A stretch of 64,000 bases of DNA from Parvicella sp964387945. Lineage in GTDB: Bacteria > Bacteroidota > Bacteroidia > Flavobacteriales_D > Parvicellaceae. Positions 9,501 to 18,186 of the stretch are shown here, in pieces (the first letter of the stretch is position 1; each line of letters opens with the position of its first letter). A program made the position numbers and the translations under genes. The notes under the pieces are model-generated. The model was not told the origin of the DNA and made no database searches. It was given only the letters and a program-made list of their open reading frames with translations. Location: NCBI GenBank assembly GCA_964387945.1, contig CAYLYX010000004.1, forward strand, positions 1 to 64,000, read 5' to 3'.

Positions 9501-12500
9501 TCCCAGTGTCGGTTCCATCAGGCACCAACCTTGTGATGACGGCTACTCAACCTGATGGAAGTACGTCTGAATTTGGTCTGCCCTTCACAGTAGCCAGTAC
9601 TGGAGCAGCTTTAACACCTTCAATATCTCACACAGAAGTTTGTTTTGGAGGAAATACCTACCCAGAATTGACAGTGCCAAGTTCGGTAGGTACAGCGGTT
9701 TGGTTCTGGGATGCCGGCCTAACCCAAAGAATTGAAGCTGGCGATACCATAAGTGCTCCAGAAGATGATTTGTTTATCAACGGACCAGGTACGTTTAATT
9801 ATTATGTGGTGGATTCGGTAGCGGGATGCTATGGAACGGTTAGTTCACCCGTTACGTTAGATATTATTCCTTCTCCAACATATCCAATTAATGCACCAGA
9901 TACGTTATGTACGGATAATGCCTATCAGTTTTCAACGACACGTCCTGCAAGTTTTAATTCATTGACATGGTCTTTTGTAGGTTCAGCGGGAAGTCCATCA
10001 GTTCAAAATGGGATTAATTTTTTCAACCCTCTACCTGGAAGCGAGGAGTTATTTGACGTGAATACCTATGGTTCTTGGGATGGTGGAGTAGCTGATACAC
10101 TTGAGTTATACATTGACTCAGCGGGTTGTGTTTCTATAATGACAAAACCCATTGCCGTGGTTTACTCTTCTCAACCTGACGGAGATTCGATAAGTCATCC
10201 AACCACTTGTGGAGGTGTAGATGGTTACATTGGCCTCGGTGGTCTACCTTCTGGAGTTGATCTAACACTATTCTATGACGGAGGTGCAGGAACCACAATA
10301 ACTGTTGATGCAAATGGGTTTTTGTTTTTGACAGGCTTATCGGCTGGTACCTACGCTATGGACTCTATCGATAATGGGAATTGTGTTGTTGATTTATACG
10401 GACAAACGTTTACCTTAACAGACCCCACACCCCAAACCGTCTATGCAGGACCAGATCAGACAGATTGTGAAGGAAGCACGATTACCTTATCGGCATCGCC
10501 TGCAGGAGGAAGTGGTTCGTTTACCTATAGTTGGGATAATGGTGGAGGATCGGGTCAGACCGTAAACGTTACCCCTGTTGCATCTACAGAGTATATCGTT
10601 ACCTGTACAGATGACATTACACTTTGTGAAGCTAGAGACACGGTTATGGTTACCGTTAATCCGCTTCCGTTGACAGACGCAGGTCCTGATATGGCCGTTT
10701 GTATCGACAATGGAAATATAACATTAAGCGGTTCACCGAGTGGTGGTACATGGACGGGTACTGGTGTTTCAGGGTCAGACTTCGATCCGATATCAGCTGG
10801 TACAGGAACTCACGTACTGACCTATACGTATATTGACGGAAATGGTTGTACTGCATTAGATGATATGGATATGACCGTAAATGCTAATCCTCAGCCAGGA
10901 AATCCATTGTCAACCGATGCTTTGTGTTTCGGAAGTTTTGATGGATCAGTAATGTTGATGCCGATAGGAGGACCTTATGATTACAGTTGGACTGGACCAA
11001 ATGGTTTTACGGCTACTACACAAAATATCTCTAGCCTCGAAGCAGGAACATACAACGTAGTAGTGACAGATCCTGGCACAGGATGCACCAGCACAGCAAG
11101 CGGGTTTGTAAATGAGCCTTCTGCAATTGTGTATACTACCAATGTTAGCAATGCTTCTTGTCCCGGACTTGCGGATGGATCAATTGAATTTACCGTATCA
11201 GGAGGTAGCCCTACTTATCAGTACTCTATTGATGCAGGGGCTAATTATTCAACTTCGTTTTCGACAACAGCTACTGAAAGTGGTCTACTTGCTGGTACAT
11301 ACAACTGTGTGATACAAGATGCAAATGGCTGTTTGAGCAATAGCATGGAGGTTGTTTCTGAACCCGCAGATCTAGGGTTTACTGTTAACCAAGTATATAA
11401 TGACACCTGTGGTCAAAGCGTTGGAGCAGTATTATGCAATACCTCACCACCTAACGGGTCACCCCCTTTTTCTTATGAACAAGTAGGTACAGGTATTCCT
11501 CAAGCTACGCCATATTTCGGTGGTTTGTCAGCAGGCACCTACGAATTTATGGTTGCCGATAATGGATTCTGTACGGATACTGTAAGTGTAACCGTAAACG
11601 ATGAGGCAGGAGTTTCGATTAGTTTTGATGGCTCTACAGATGTGTCGTGTTTTGGTCTTGCAGATGGTTCTGCGATGATAGCTACAGTTGATCCGTTAGG
11701 AGGTGGTGTAAGTTATGACTGGATACTCGGAGGCTCGTCTGTTGCAACTACTGAGGATTTATCTGGAGCTGTCGCAGGTTCGTATGAAGTAATGGCTACC
11801 GATATGGGAGGATGTCAAGATTCTGTCACCGTAGTCATCAACGAACCCGCTTTGCTCAGCGTTCTTACCGATATTATTGATGAAACCTGCTCGGGTTATG
11901 GAGATGGAATACTGGATACAATCAGTGTATCGGGAGGAACTCCAAATTATTTGCTAGACTGGGTTCAAGTGGGTGGTTCTTCGGTAGGTACTACCGCACC
12001 ACTTACAGGGTTGAGTGCTGGTGATTATGTGGGGGTAATTACAGATGCCAACGGTTGTGAAGCCAGAGATACAGTAACCGTTAATGCTGGTGAAACGTAC
12101 ACCGCTGCCATTTCGGCTACCTACCTGGATTCGTGTATCAACAATAACTCGTATGATTTTGTTGATGGCAATGGCGTACCACCAAGTGGGGCTTCAAGTT
12201 TCTCTTGGGGATTTGCCAACGGTTCACCTAGTATGTCAGTTGCTCAGAACCCTACAGGAATTGAGTTCACTTGGCCGAATAGTAATTTGGGCGTAAATTA
12301 TGAAGTTACTTCTTATGCTGGGTGTATTTTCAGAGATACTATTTATATCTGGATTTACGATACGGCAGACGTGTCGCTTGTGCCAACAGATGTGACATGC
12401 TTTGGAGGAACAGATGGAGCAATTGTAGCCAACGCCACTGGAGGAACAGGGCCTTATACGTATTCGTTTAATGGTAATACACCTACAGCTTCCAACACTA

Positions 12501-13621
12501 TCACTGGTTTGGGATCAGGAAATTACTCGTGTTATGTAGTTGATACGTATTCAGGTTGTCAAACCTCAACACTTTCAGTTAGTGTAACTCAACCCAACGA
12601 AATTCTTTTCAATGCAACAGTCACAGATGCAACTTGTGGGGAAGATAATGGTATGGTAGATTTCCAAAATGTGACTGGAGGAACTGGAGGTTACTCTTAT
12701 TCTGTAGATGGCAGCAACTATGTCAGTACCAACCCGATTACAGATCTTACACCTGGTTCATACACTTTCTATGTTCAGGATGGAAATGGATGTGTGGAAG
12801 TACAGAATAGCAACACGATTGGAAATGTCGGTTCACCCGTTCCGCAGCCTAGCATTCAAGAAGGGGATAATTACTTGGTATGTATGGATGGTTCCGGCTC
12901 TTACGGTGAATTGACGGTTGTTTCTAATGACGTAACTGCAGGAACTTTTGAGTGGTCGATGGTTACTTTAGGAAATGTGATTAGTGCAAATGATACGTTA
13001 GAATTGGACGATTTCAATACAGGAAATCACTACATTTTTGTGGTAGAATCTAATGGTTCTTGTGAATCTCCTGCCGACACGGTTTTATTAGATGTGACCG
13101 AAAGTGACATCATGAATAATACCCTTACAGAAGTGTGTGTGGGAAGTGAAGTAGCGTTGGATGTTTCTACGTCAGGAGATCTTTATTGGTACAACGCCAA
13201 TGGCGAGATTGCTGATACCACGTCAGGTTTCACGACAGCGCTCCCAACCGCATTACCAGTAACCTATAACTTTGATGTGTTGATTGGCGATTGTATTTTC
13301 AAAGACTCGGTGGAATTGGTCGAAGATCCAGATTGTGATGGAATCACCATCAGTAATAACGCATTCTCGCCAAACGGTGATGGAGTAAACGATCTGTTTA
13401 GAATTGATGTGAATGCATTGATTGGTAATGAAAATACGGTTACCATCGTTAACAGATGGGGGGACGTGATCAGAACTTACAGTAATTACGATAATGTGGA
13501 AGTAGCATGGGATGGAACCAATAGCAGTGGAGATGCTGTGCCGTCTGGAACTTATTTCTTCATCATCGAGATTCCTTCATTGGAATTAAAGACCACAGGT
13601 TGGATACAAGTAGTAAGATAA
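6575..13621 (+). CDS. Giant surface adhesin: beta-helix and SprB repeats with gliding-motility-associated (type B T9SS) C-terminal domain
   Basis: About 2,348 residues. The start at 6575 gives a Lys-containing N terminus, hydrophobic core and ALA cleavage site; an upstream ATG adds 12 residues. Residues about 30-900 are Asn/Gly-rich with repeated NxIGxxxxGN and GNxIxGN units, a right-handed parallel beta-helix pattern. A region with Ig-like segments follows. About eight SprB-type repeats then appear, with a DxTCFGxxDGxI start and GTY or GNY (V/T)D end, for example DVTCFGGTDGAIVANATGG. The C terminus, AFSPNGDGVNDLFRI ... WDGTNSSGDAVPSGTYFF, is the CHU_C type B sorting domain. The following gene encodes its likely PorP/SprF partner. 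It is expected to be a cell-surface adhesin, possibly for gliding or biofilm. Confidence 0.92.
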   Translation: MKPLYMLFKKLNFFTLLITATLVVTSSSALAVKHYVTNTSDSSPGSLRDLITNSNAGDTIVIDVSGTLVLQSGITMSNSVVIIGPAPIHFKIDASLINGAFESSFNFSGSANYEFSGVGFENSTNATHFGTNSGYSGTLTIKQCSFLNNGNTAINVDGGSIVVDGCSFENNVSANEAGVCLFTGTQAKFINCTFFNNDASFEGGALHLSGGNVDIIHCTFFENGSTPAAGKAIFVNGSQVSLRNNIIFNDSQTNALIDISAGTLNSLGGNITNDEITTGSWVGSDMQSISVNSGLSIGSKVRDGWGITYFPPAAGSDGIDIDAASTNLPLMDQRRVWRVMDGGSGNAYADAGAVEFSRFTVTQPGTGNGSLFSAWHKYDTLAYAGKAAIVFELSGTGPFAVGAGFSSLNFYKDSTIINGFSQDSSKIPGPGNVSGTITSGYTPIRVNNPFGSSSSAIEITSEGNIIAGLSIGGFTTWNTAAIVVTGADNTISGCHLGVNSTANSNTPNTHGVAVVGSSAAAKIGSGKYCGENHHANRNVISGNQSSQVRIASSAQMKISNNIIGLDGVGLDKPTGAAVSNDTGVVTGLYAYTQGSGVTIGDQDIHNRNIIGDQSIGVMIASNSNKVFNNFIGTDYTGNNVGATTPNDYGIEIADPMGTYLVEGNWIGETDRGNVVAGNVNEGIVVYDVFNNNVFANRVGVGLDGMTALGNGGAGIYVGGFNAFDNRIGAPGKGNVIGDNDNGIVLSDDSQHSIVRSNLIGVASDTTSALGNSGDGILVETYSNSNFIGGCYSGEGNYIGNNNNGLVFEYLGADYDTIMGNHIGYTLNGNDIGNIEYGIYFVGDVQQIVVGDVAAGCGNEIAFNDQGIVTDYAYSGSLTFSGNSIHDNAGLGIDLDEDSTPDYTTDDGLQSNNAAPIGQVSQAASCSGNLNIILTPETTGSVTYEIFKADASGAEGDSLIYQFTASVQYYVDTLLELPVSVPSGTNLVMTATQPDGSTSEFGLPFTVASTGAALTPSISHTEVCFGGNTYPELTVPSSVGTAVWFWDAGLTQRIEAGDTISAPEDDLFINGPGTFNYYVVDSVAGCYGTVSSPVTLDIIPSPTYPINAPDTLCTDNAYQFSTTRPASFNSLTWSFVGSAGSPSVQNGINFFNPLPGSEELFDVNTYGSWDGGVADTLELYIDSAGCVSIMTKPIAVVYSSQPDGDSISHPTTCGGVDGYIGLGGLPSGVDLTLFYDGGAGTTITVDANGFLFLTGLSAGTYAMDSIDNGNCVVDLYGQTFTLTDPTPQTVYAGPDQTDCEGSTITLSASPAGGSGSFTYSWDNGGGSGQTVNVTPVASTEYIVTCTDDITLCEARDTVMVTVNPLPLTDAGPDMAVCIDNGNITLSGSPSGGTWTGTGVSGSDFDPISAGTGTHVLTYTYIDGNGCTALDDMDMTVNANPQPGNPLSTDALCFGSFDGSVMLMPIGGPYDYSWTGPNGFTATTQNISSLEAGTYNVVVTDPGTGCTSTASGFVNEPSAIVYTTNVSNASCPGLADGSIEFTVSGGSPTYQYSIDAGANYSTSFSTTATESGLLAGTYNCVIQDANGCLSNSMEVVSEPADLGFTVNQVYNDTCGQSVGAVLCNTSPPNGSPPFSYEQVGTGIPQATPYFGGLSAGTYEFMVADNGFCTDTVSVTVNDEAGVSISFDGSTDVSCFGLADGSAMIATVDPLGGGVSYDWILGGSSVATTEDLSGAVAGSYEVMATDMGGCQDSVTVVINEPALLSVLTDIIDETCSGYGDGILDTISVSGGTPNYLLDWVQVGGSSVGTTAPLTGLSAGDYVGVITDANGCEARDTVTVNAGETYTAAISATYLDSCINNNSYDFVDGNGVPPSGASSFSWGFANGSPSMSVAQNPTGIEFTWPNSNLGVNYEVTSYAGCIFRDTIYIWIYDTADVSLVPTDVTCFGGTDGAIVANATGGTGPYTYSFNGNTPTASNTITGLGSGNYSCYVVDTYSGCQTSTLSVSVTQPNEILFNATVTDATCGEDNGMVDFQNVTGGTGGYSYSVDGSNYVSTNPITDLTPGSYTFYVQDGNGCVEVQNSNTIGNVGSPVPQPSIQEGDNYLVCMDGSGSYGELTVVSNDVTAGTFEWSMVTLGNVISANDTLELDDFNTGNHYIFVVESNGSCESPADTVLLDVTESDIMNNTLTEVCVGSEVALDVSTSGDLYWYNANGEIADTTSGFTTALPTALPVTYNFDVLIGDCIFKDSVELVEDPDCDGITISNNAFSPNGDGVNDLFRIDVNALIGNENTVTIVNRWGDVIRTYSNYDNVEVAWDGTNSSGDAVPSGTYFFIIEIPSLELKTTGWIQVVR

Positions 13622-13650
13622 TTTTAGTTTTGTAATTGAATAAGATGTCA

Positions 13651-14580
13651 ATGAAAAGAATTTTAGTAGGATTAATGATGCTGTTTGCAGGATTTCAGCT
13701 CAATGCACAGCAAGACGCAATGTACAGTCAGTACATGTTTAATCCATTTGCAGTTAACCCTGCTTATGCTGGAAGTAGAAGTAGTTTGAGTGGTGTTATT
13801 CTGGGAAGAAAACAATGGGCTGGTATAGACGGTGCTCCTACCACAGGTACGTTTGCCCTTCATAGTCCTTTTAAAGGGAAGAACTTTGCTCTAGGGTTTA
13901 ATGCCATTGTCGATAAGATTGGACCTTCTACCAATACAGGAGCATTGGCCACGTATGCTTACCACCTTAAATTAGGGCCTGGTAAGTTATCACTTGGTTT
14001 GAGAGGTGGAGTATATTCCAACCGTTTGGACAAATCAGTTTTGATTTTTGACGATGGTACGGATGTCAATAACACGGGAGGTTTCTATCAGAAGATCGTA
14101 CCTACTTTTGACTTCGGAGGATATTATTACACCGAAAAATTCTATCTCGGATTAAGCAGTAATCACATTCTTACCAGTGGAACAACCAACATCGATTCTA
14201 TTGTAGGAGGAGGTTCTTCTGTTTTTTCTACGTTTGATCGGCATTTTATGGTGGCTTCAGGATACGCCCACGCAATCAATCCAGATGTGGTGCTGAAACC
14301 TTCTGTTTTGATCAAATATGTAAATGGAGCTCCCATTAACGTTGATGTGAACATGAGTGTTTTATTGAAGAAAGTGTTTTGGGTAGGTTTATCACTAAGA
14401 AGTAGTAAAGATTTAGTTGCTGTATTAGAATATAACTTCTCCAACTTTATGAGAGTAGGGTACAGCTATGATTTTGCTTTTGGAGCGGTTAGAACGTACA
14501 CAACAGGTTCACATGAGATCTTCTTAGGTTTTGATCTTGATGTGTCGAGAAAGCAAGCAGTTTCACCAAGGTATTTATAA
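13651..14580 (+). CDS. PorP/SprF family type IX secretion outer-membrane protein
   Basis: About 309 residues with a signal peptide ending LNA and the hallmark N-terminal segment QDAMYSQYMFNPFAVNPAYAGSR of the PorP/SprF family, followed by alternating strands of an outer-membrane barrel. In the established T9SS model, SprF-type proteins work with type B substrates such as SprB. This gene starts 29 bases after the giant type B substrate, so it is probably the dedicated partner. An ATG at 13645 (two residues longer) is an equal start candidate. An OmpA-domain protein follows 19 bases after the stop. Confidence 0.92.
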   Translation: MKRILVGLMMLFAGFQLNAQQDAMYSQYMFNPFAVNPAYAGSRSSLSGVILGRKQWAGIDGAPTTGTFALHSPFKGKNFALGFNAIVDKIGPSTNTGALATYAYHLKLGPGKLSLGLRGGVYSNRLDKSVLIFDDGTDVNNTGGFYQKIVPTFDFGGYYYTEKFYLGLSSNHILTSGTTNIDSIVGGGSSVFSTFDRHFMVASGYAHAINPDVVLKPSVLIKYVNGAPINVDVNMSVLLKKVFWVGLSLRSSKDLVAVLEYNFSNFMRVGYSYDFAFGAVRTYTTGSHEIFLGFDLDVSRKQAVSPRYL

Positions 14581-14599
14581 GAAAAGATAAAGTCAGTCA

Positions 14600-17335
14600 A
14601 TGAAGGCGATCAATATAATGGGAAAATCGATACTTTTAGCAGGTTTAGTGGCGCAATCGTTAAGCGTTTTAGCTTATTCACAGCCTGGACCAACACCAAC
14701 CCCGGGTGTGGTTATTGGAGATAAGGAAGTCGTATTTGAAGTACACAATGTATATGGGTTGAACAGTGAATATGCTGAGTTTAGTCCGGTTTTGTTTAAG
14801 AACGAACTCGTTTTTGCGAGTGACAGAGTGTTCGATTATAGAAACGTAGGAGAAGATAACTGGGAGGCAAACAAGTACATTAACATCTTCAAGGCCAAAG
14901 TAGAGCACATGCAATCCGATTCAGTTGTATTTGAAAAGGTAGCGATCTATGACAGGATCTTTATGGAAGATGATCATTCAGGACCGATTTGTTTCTCATC
15001 GGATGGAAAAACAGCGATTTTTACCAAAGTAAGTCATAGAGATGCCAGAAAATCTGGTTTTGGAGAAAAGAAAGGGCTTTTTGCTAAGTCTACCATTCAC
15101 CCGCAGTTGTATCAGGCTACCTTCAACGAAGGAAAATGGAGTGATGTGGAGAAACTAAGCTTTGTGAAAGTAAACAAAACTTATGGTCATCCTTCACTTT
15201 CGGGTGATGGTAATACGCTTTATTTTGTGAGCGATGAGTTTGGAGGAAAAGGCGGAAAAGACATCTTTAAAGTAGAAATGACAACGAACGGGTGGGGTGA
15301 GCCACAAGCGATTAACGCTTTAAACACAGCTAGCGATGAATTGTTTCCAACCATCATTGGGAAAGATTTATACTTTGCTTCAAACGGTAGAGGAGGAGAA
15401 GGAGGTTTGGATTTGTTTGTAGCACGTTTTGAAAACGGAAAATGGTCTGACCCGATCAATTTAGGTCCAACGATTAATACATCTGCTGATGAGTTTGGAA
15501 TTGTATTTAACCCGGATAAAATGAGTGGTTATTTCACTTCCAACCGCGAAAACGGTGAAGGAGGAGATGACATCTATTACTTCGATAAAATCGAAACCGT
15601 AGTAGTTGAAGATAATTCCATTTCGGGTCAGTTTAAATATAAGAAGTTGATCAATAAAAACCCTGAAGGACTTGAGGTAATGCTTTTGGACGAAGATGGG
15701 AATCTGGTAGCGACCACACGTACAGAAGAGGATGGATCCTTTAAATTTAAGAACTTAAAATCTGATCAACGCTATACTGTGAAACTTGGAAAAGATGGTG
15801 AAGAAGTTGAGTTAACCCTCTATGGACAAGAATCGGATGCATTCTTGATTGCCAACAAAGAAGGTGAGTTCGTTTACCGAAAATTGAGTAATGATAATGT
15901 AGGTACTTTGTCTTTGATGGATGAAGAATCTCTTGACCCTGTGACACGAGAAGGAACCTTGAGTGGTCAGTTTGCTTACGCAAAACTCGACAATAGCGCA
16001 GGAGGAATGGAGGTATTACTTTTGGATGAAGATGGAAACATTGTTCAACGCACCAAGACCGATGAGAATGGTAACTTTATTTTTAAGAAACTACCTTCTG
16101 ATCAGAACTATACCATTAAAACACTTGAATATTCTGATGATTTAGAATTATATATCTACAACAGTAACGATCAAGTTACCGCTACACTGGCTTCGGATTC
16201 AGACGGACAGTTTGTTTACCGCAAGCTTGATTCTGATTACGCAAGTGATTTGGATAACCTTAAAGTAGATGAGGATGATTTAAAGTTTGAGGCCAAGACG
16301 AGAATGGTATCGGGTGAGTTTAAGTATCGCGAGCTAGATGAGCCCATGAACGTGGTGGAGTATGAAATCTACGATGAAGATTTGACGCTCTTGAAGAAAG
16401 GGGAAACGAACGAAGAATCATTCTTCCGTCACTTCTCGTTGCCAGATGTGGATAAGCTACTTTTCAAAATCGATGGAGATAAATTCAAAGAAGATGTAGA
16501 TCTTTTGATTTTAGATAGAAACCGAGAAATTGTCATTCAGTTGGATAAGAATGACGAAGGTTACTTCATTTATCAAAAGTTGAAGGATGATGGAGGAGAA
16601 TTACTCTCAGAGGAAGAGTTATTAGCTACTTTAAAGACAGAGAATGGTATTGCTGGACAGTTCTTGTATAAGAAACTAAAGGGTGACGATGGATTCCTAG
16701 AGTACGAAATCTATGATGAAGACGGTAAGTTAGTGAAGAGAGGCAAGACCGATAAGTTTGGTGTTTTCACCGAGCCAGATTTAGATCCAGATAGAAAGTT
16801 CAAGTTCAAGTTGCTGAATGCAGAAGAGAACGTGAAGCTAAGAATGTATAGTGAAAAGGATGGCAAGCTAATCATCATGGATAAAGAAGATAACGGCTTC
16901 TTCGTGTACGAAAAGCTTACTGGAGGAACTACTGCCATGAATACGGATAATGAAACGGACAACGATATGCTGATTCGTTACAATCAAGGTAAATTGATCA
17001 ATAACCTGTTCTATGCACATAACATCTATAAATTAAGTGCTGAGAACAAGCAAAAAATGGATGAGATTGTTAATTTCCTCAACAACAATAAGGAAGCAAA
17101 AATCATCGTGAGTTCGCATGCTTCTTTGATTGGATCTGATGAGTATAACAGCAAGCTTTCTGAACGTAGAATGAAAGAAGTGGTTAACTATTTATTAGAT
17201 GCCGGTGTCACTGAAGATCGTTTCAAAGGACAGTATTTTGGTGAGGATAATCCATTGGTAGATTGTGCTAAAAAGGATTGTGATCAATCCGATCATCGTC
17301 AGAACCGAAGAACTGAAATTAGTATCGTTAAATAA
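14600..17335 (+). CDS. PD40 propeller / tandem-repeat / OmpA-domain protein of the surface cassette
   Basis: 911 residues. A signal peptide is followed by PD40/WD40-like propeller repeats (residues about 45-330; for example HPSLSGDGNTLYFVSDEFGG and FPTIIGKDLYFASNGRGG). Residues about 340-780 hold four repeats of the form SGQFKYKKL ... LLDEDGNLV ... TxExGxFxFxxL. These are interleaved with shorter VYRKL units and resemble Cna-B or carboxypeptidase-regulatory folds. The C terminus is OmpA-like (LSERRMKEVVNYLLDAG ... RQNRRTEI). The OmpA motif reads SSHASLIG where the family usually has HTD, so the Asp that normally contacts peptidoglycan is Ser; the LSxxR Arg is kept. It is probably a periplasmic partner of the preceding PorP/SprF protein. 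Confidence 0.87.
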   Translation: MKAINIMGKSILLAGLVAQSLSVLAYSQPGPTPTPGVVIGDKEVVFEVHNVYGLNSEYAEFSPVLFKNELVFASDRVFDYRNVGEDNWEANKYINIFKAKVEHMQSDSVVFEKVAIYDRIFMEDDHSGPICFSSDGKTAIFTKVSHRDARKSGFGEKKGLFAKSTIHPQLYQATFNEGKWSDVEKLSFVKVNKTYGHPSLSGDGNTLYFVSDEFGGKGGKDIFKVEMTTNGWGEPQAINALNTASDELFPTIIGKDLYFASNGRGGEGGLDLFVARFENGKWSDPINLGPTINTSADEFGIVFNPDKMSGYFTSNRENGEGGDDIYYFDKIETVVVEDNSISGQFKYKKLINKNPEGLEVMLLDEDGNLVATTRTEEDGSFKFKNLKSDQRYTVKLGKDGEEVELTLYGQESDAFLIANKEGEFVYRKLSNDNVGTLSLMDEESLDPVTREGTLSGQFAYAKLDNSAGGMEVLLLDEDGNIVQRTKTDENGNFIFKKLPSDQNYTIKTLEYSDDLELYIYNSNDQVTATLASDSDGQFVYRKLDSDYASDLDNLKVDEDDLKFEAKTRMVSGEFKYRELDEPMNVVEYEIYDEDLTLLKKGETNEESFFRHFSLPDVDKLLFKIDGDKFKEDVDLLILDRNREIVIQLDKNDEGYFIYQKLKDDGGELLSEEELLATLKTENGIAGQFLYKKLKGDDGFLEYEIYDEDGKLVKRGKTDKFGVFTEPDLDPDRKFKFKLLNAEENVKLRMYSEKDGKLIIMDKEDNGFFVYEKLTGGTTAMNTDNETDNDMLIRYNQGKLINNLFYAHNIYKLSAENKQKMDEIVNFLNNNKEAKIIVSSHASLIGSDEYNSKLSERRMKEVVNYLLDAGVTEDRFKGQYFGEDNPLVDCAKKDCDQSDHRQNRRTEISIVK

Positions 17336-17358
17336 TCATTAATAGTTACTAACTAATC

Positions 17359-17389
17359 TTGCAGAGGTGGAGGCTAACATGTACATTTG
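17359..17389 (+). promoter_or_regulatory. Promoter of the peroxiredoxin gene
   Basis: TTG at 17359-17361 and TACATTTG at 17382-17389 are separated by 20 bases, the spacing expected of the Bacteroidota primary sigma factor. The start codon is 36 bases downstream. Confidence 0.7.
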
Positions 17390-17425
17390 TTGCAATTAAT
17401 TGTATAACTTAAAACAACAAAACAA

Positions 17426-18052
17426 ATGGCTGTATTAGTAGGAAAAGAGGCTCCAGGATTTTCAGCAAGCGCTGTGATTAATGGAGGAGAAATTGTAGGA
17501 AATTTCACCCTTGAGCAATTCAAAGGAAAATATGTGGTATTATTCTTTTATCCTAAGGATTTTACGTTTGTATGTCCTACAGAATTGTTTGCTTTTCAAG
17601 AAAGATTACAAGACTTTAAAGATAGAAATGTAGAAGTAATTGCTTGTTCTACAGATACAGAGCAATCGCACTGGGGATGGTTGAACATGGAGAAGAACAA
17701 CGGAGGAATCAAAGGAGTTACTTATCCATTAGTGGCGGATACGAACAAAACCATTTCTATGAATTACGATGTGTTGGCCGGAGATTTCGGTTGGGACGAT
17801 AACGGTGAGATGATTGCAGAAGGTGAATTGATCGCTTACAGAGGACTTTTCTTGATCGATAGAGAAGGAGTGGTAAGACATCAGTTGGTAAACGACCTGC
17901 CACTTGGAAGAAACGTAGAAGAGGCAATCAGAATGGTGGATGCACTACAGTTCTTAGAAGAGAACGGAGAAGTTTGTCCAGCAAACTGGAGTAAAGGAAA
18001 AGGAGGATTGAAAGCAACACACGAGGGAATCGCAGAATATCTTTCACACTAA
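17426..18052 (+). CDS. Typical 2-Cys peroxiredoxin (AhpC/Tsa family)
   Basis: 208 residues with the peroxidatic motif FTFVCPTELFAF (Cys50) and a resolving Cys in GEVCPANW near residue 184, the AhpC-TSA arrangement with a C-terminal domain. It reduces hydrogen peroxide and organic peroxides in the cytoplasm through a thiol cycle, with electrons from thioredoxin or an AhpF-type reductase not seen here. It has its own promoter (17359-17389) and a strong terminator (18074-18116), so it is a single-gene unit. Confidence 0.95.
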   Translation: MAVLVGKEAPGFSASAVINGGEIVGNFTLEQFKGKYVVLFFYPKDFTFVCPTELFAFQERLQDFKDRNVEVIACSTDTEQSHWGWLNMEKNNGGIKGVTYPLVADTNKTISMNYDVLAGDFGWDDNGEMIAEGELIAYRGLFLIDREGVVRHQLVNDLPLGRNVEEAIRMVDALQFLEENGEVCPANWSKGKGGLKATHEGIAEYLSH

Positions 18053-18073
18053 ATAGATAGAATTAAACATCAG

Positions 18074-18116
18074 AAATCCTGACGCTCCTGAAAAGGAGGT
18101 CAGGATTTTGTTTTTC
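18074..18116 (+). terminator. Rho-independent terminator after the peroxiredoxin gene
   Basis: AAATCCTGAC pairs with GTCAGGATTT and an inner CTCC pairs with GGAG around TGAAAA, followed by TTTTGTTTTTC. This is the clearest terminator in the window. Confidence 0.92.
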
Positions 18117-18144
18117 TATATTTCAGATATTGCAATAAACCCCT

Positions 18145-18152
18145 TATTTTTG
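18145..18152 (+). promoter_or_regulatory. Candidate -7 box for the lipoprotein/sugar-transferase pair
   Basis: TATTTTTG matches TAnnTTTG and lies 34 bases before the TTG start at 18187. No correctly spaced upstream TTG was found. Between the box and the gene is a small inverted repeat, GTTCCT-TTC-AGGAAC (18154-18168). Confidence 0.45.
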
Positions 18153-18186
18153 CGTTCCTTTCAGGAACGACAATCAATTTAGAGGT

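Noticed and set aside
11112..12914. Several 60-70 codon plus-strand frames inside the adhesin gene
   Set aside because: They are alternative frames of a continuous 2,348-residue gene with recognised repeats.
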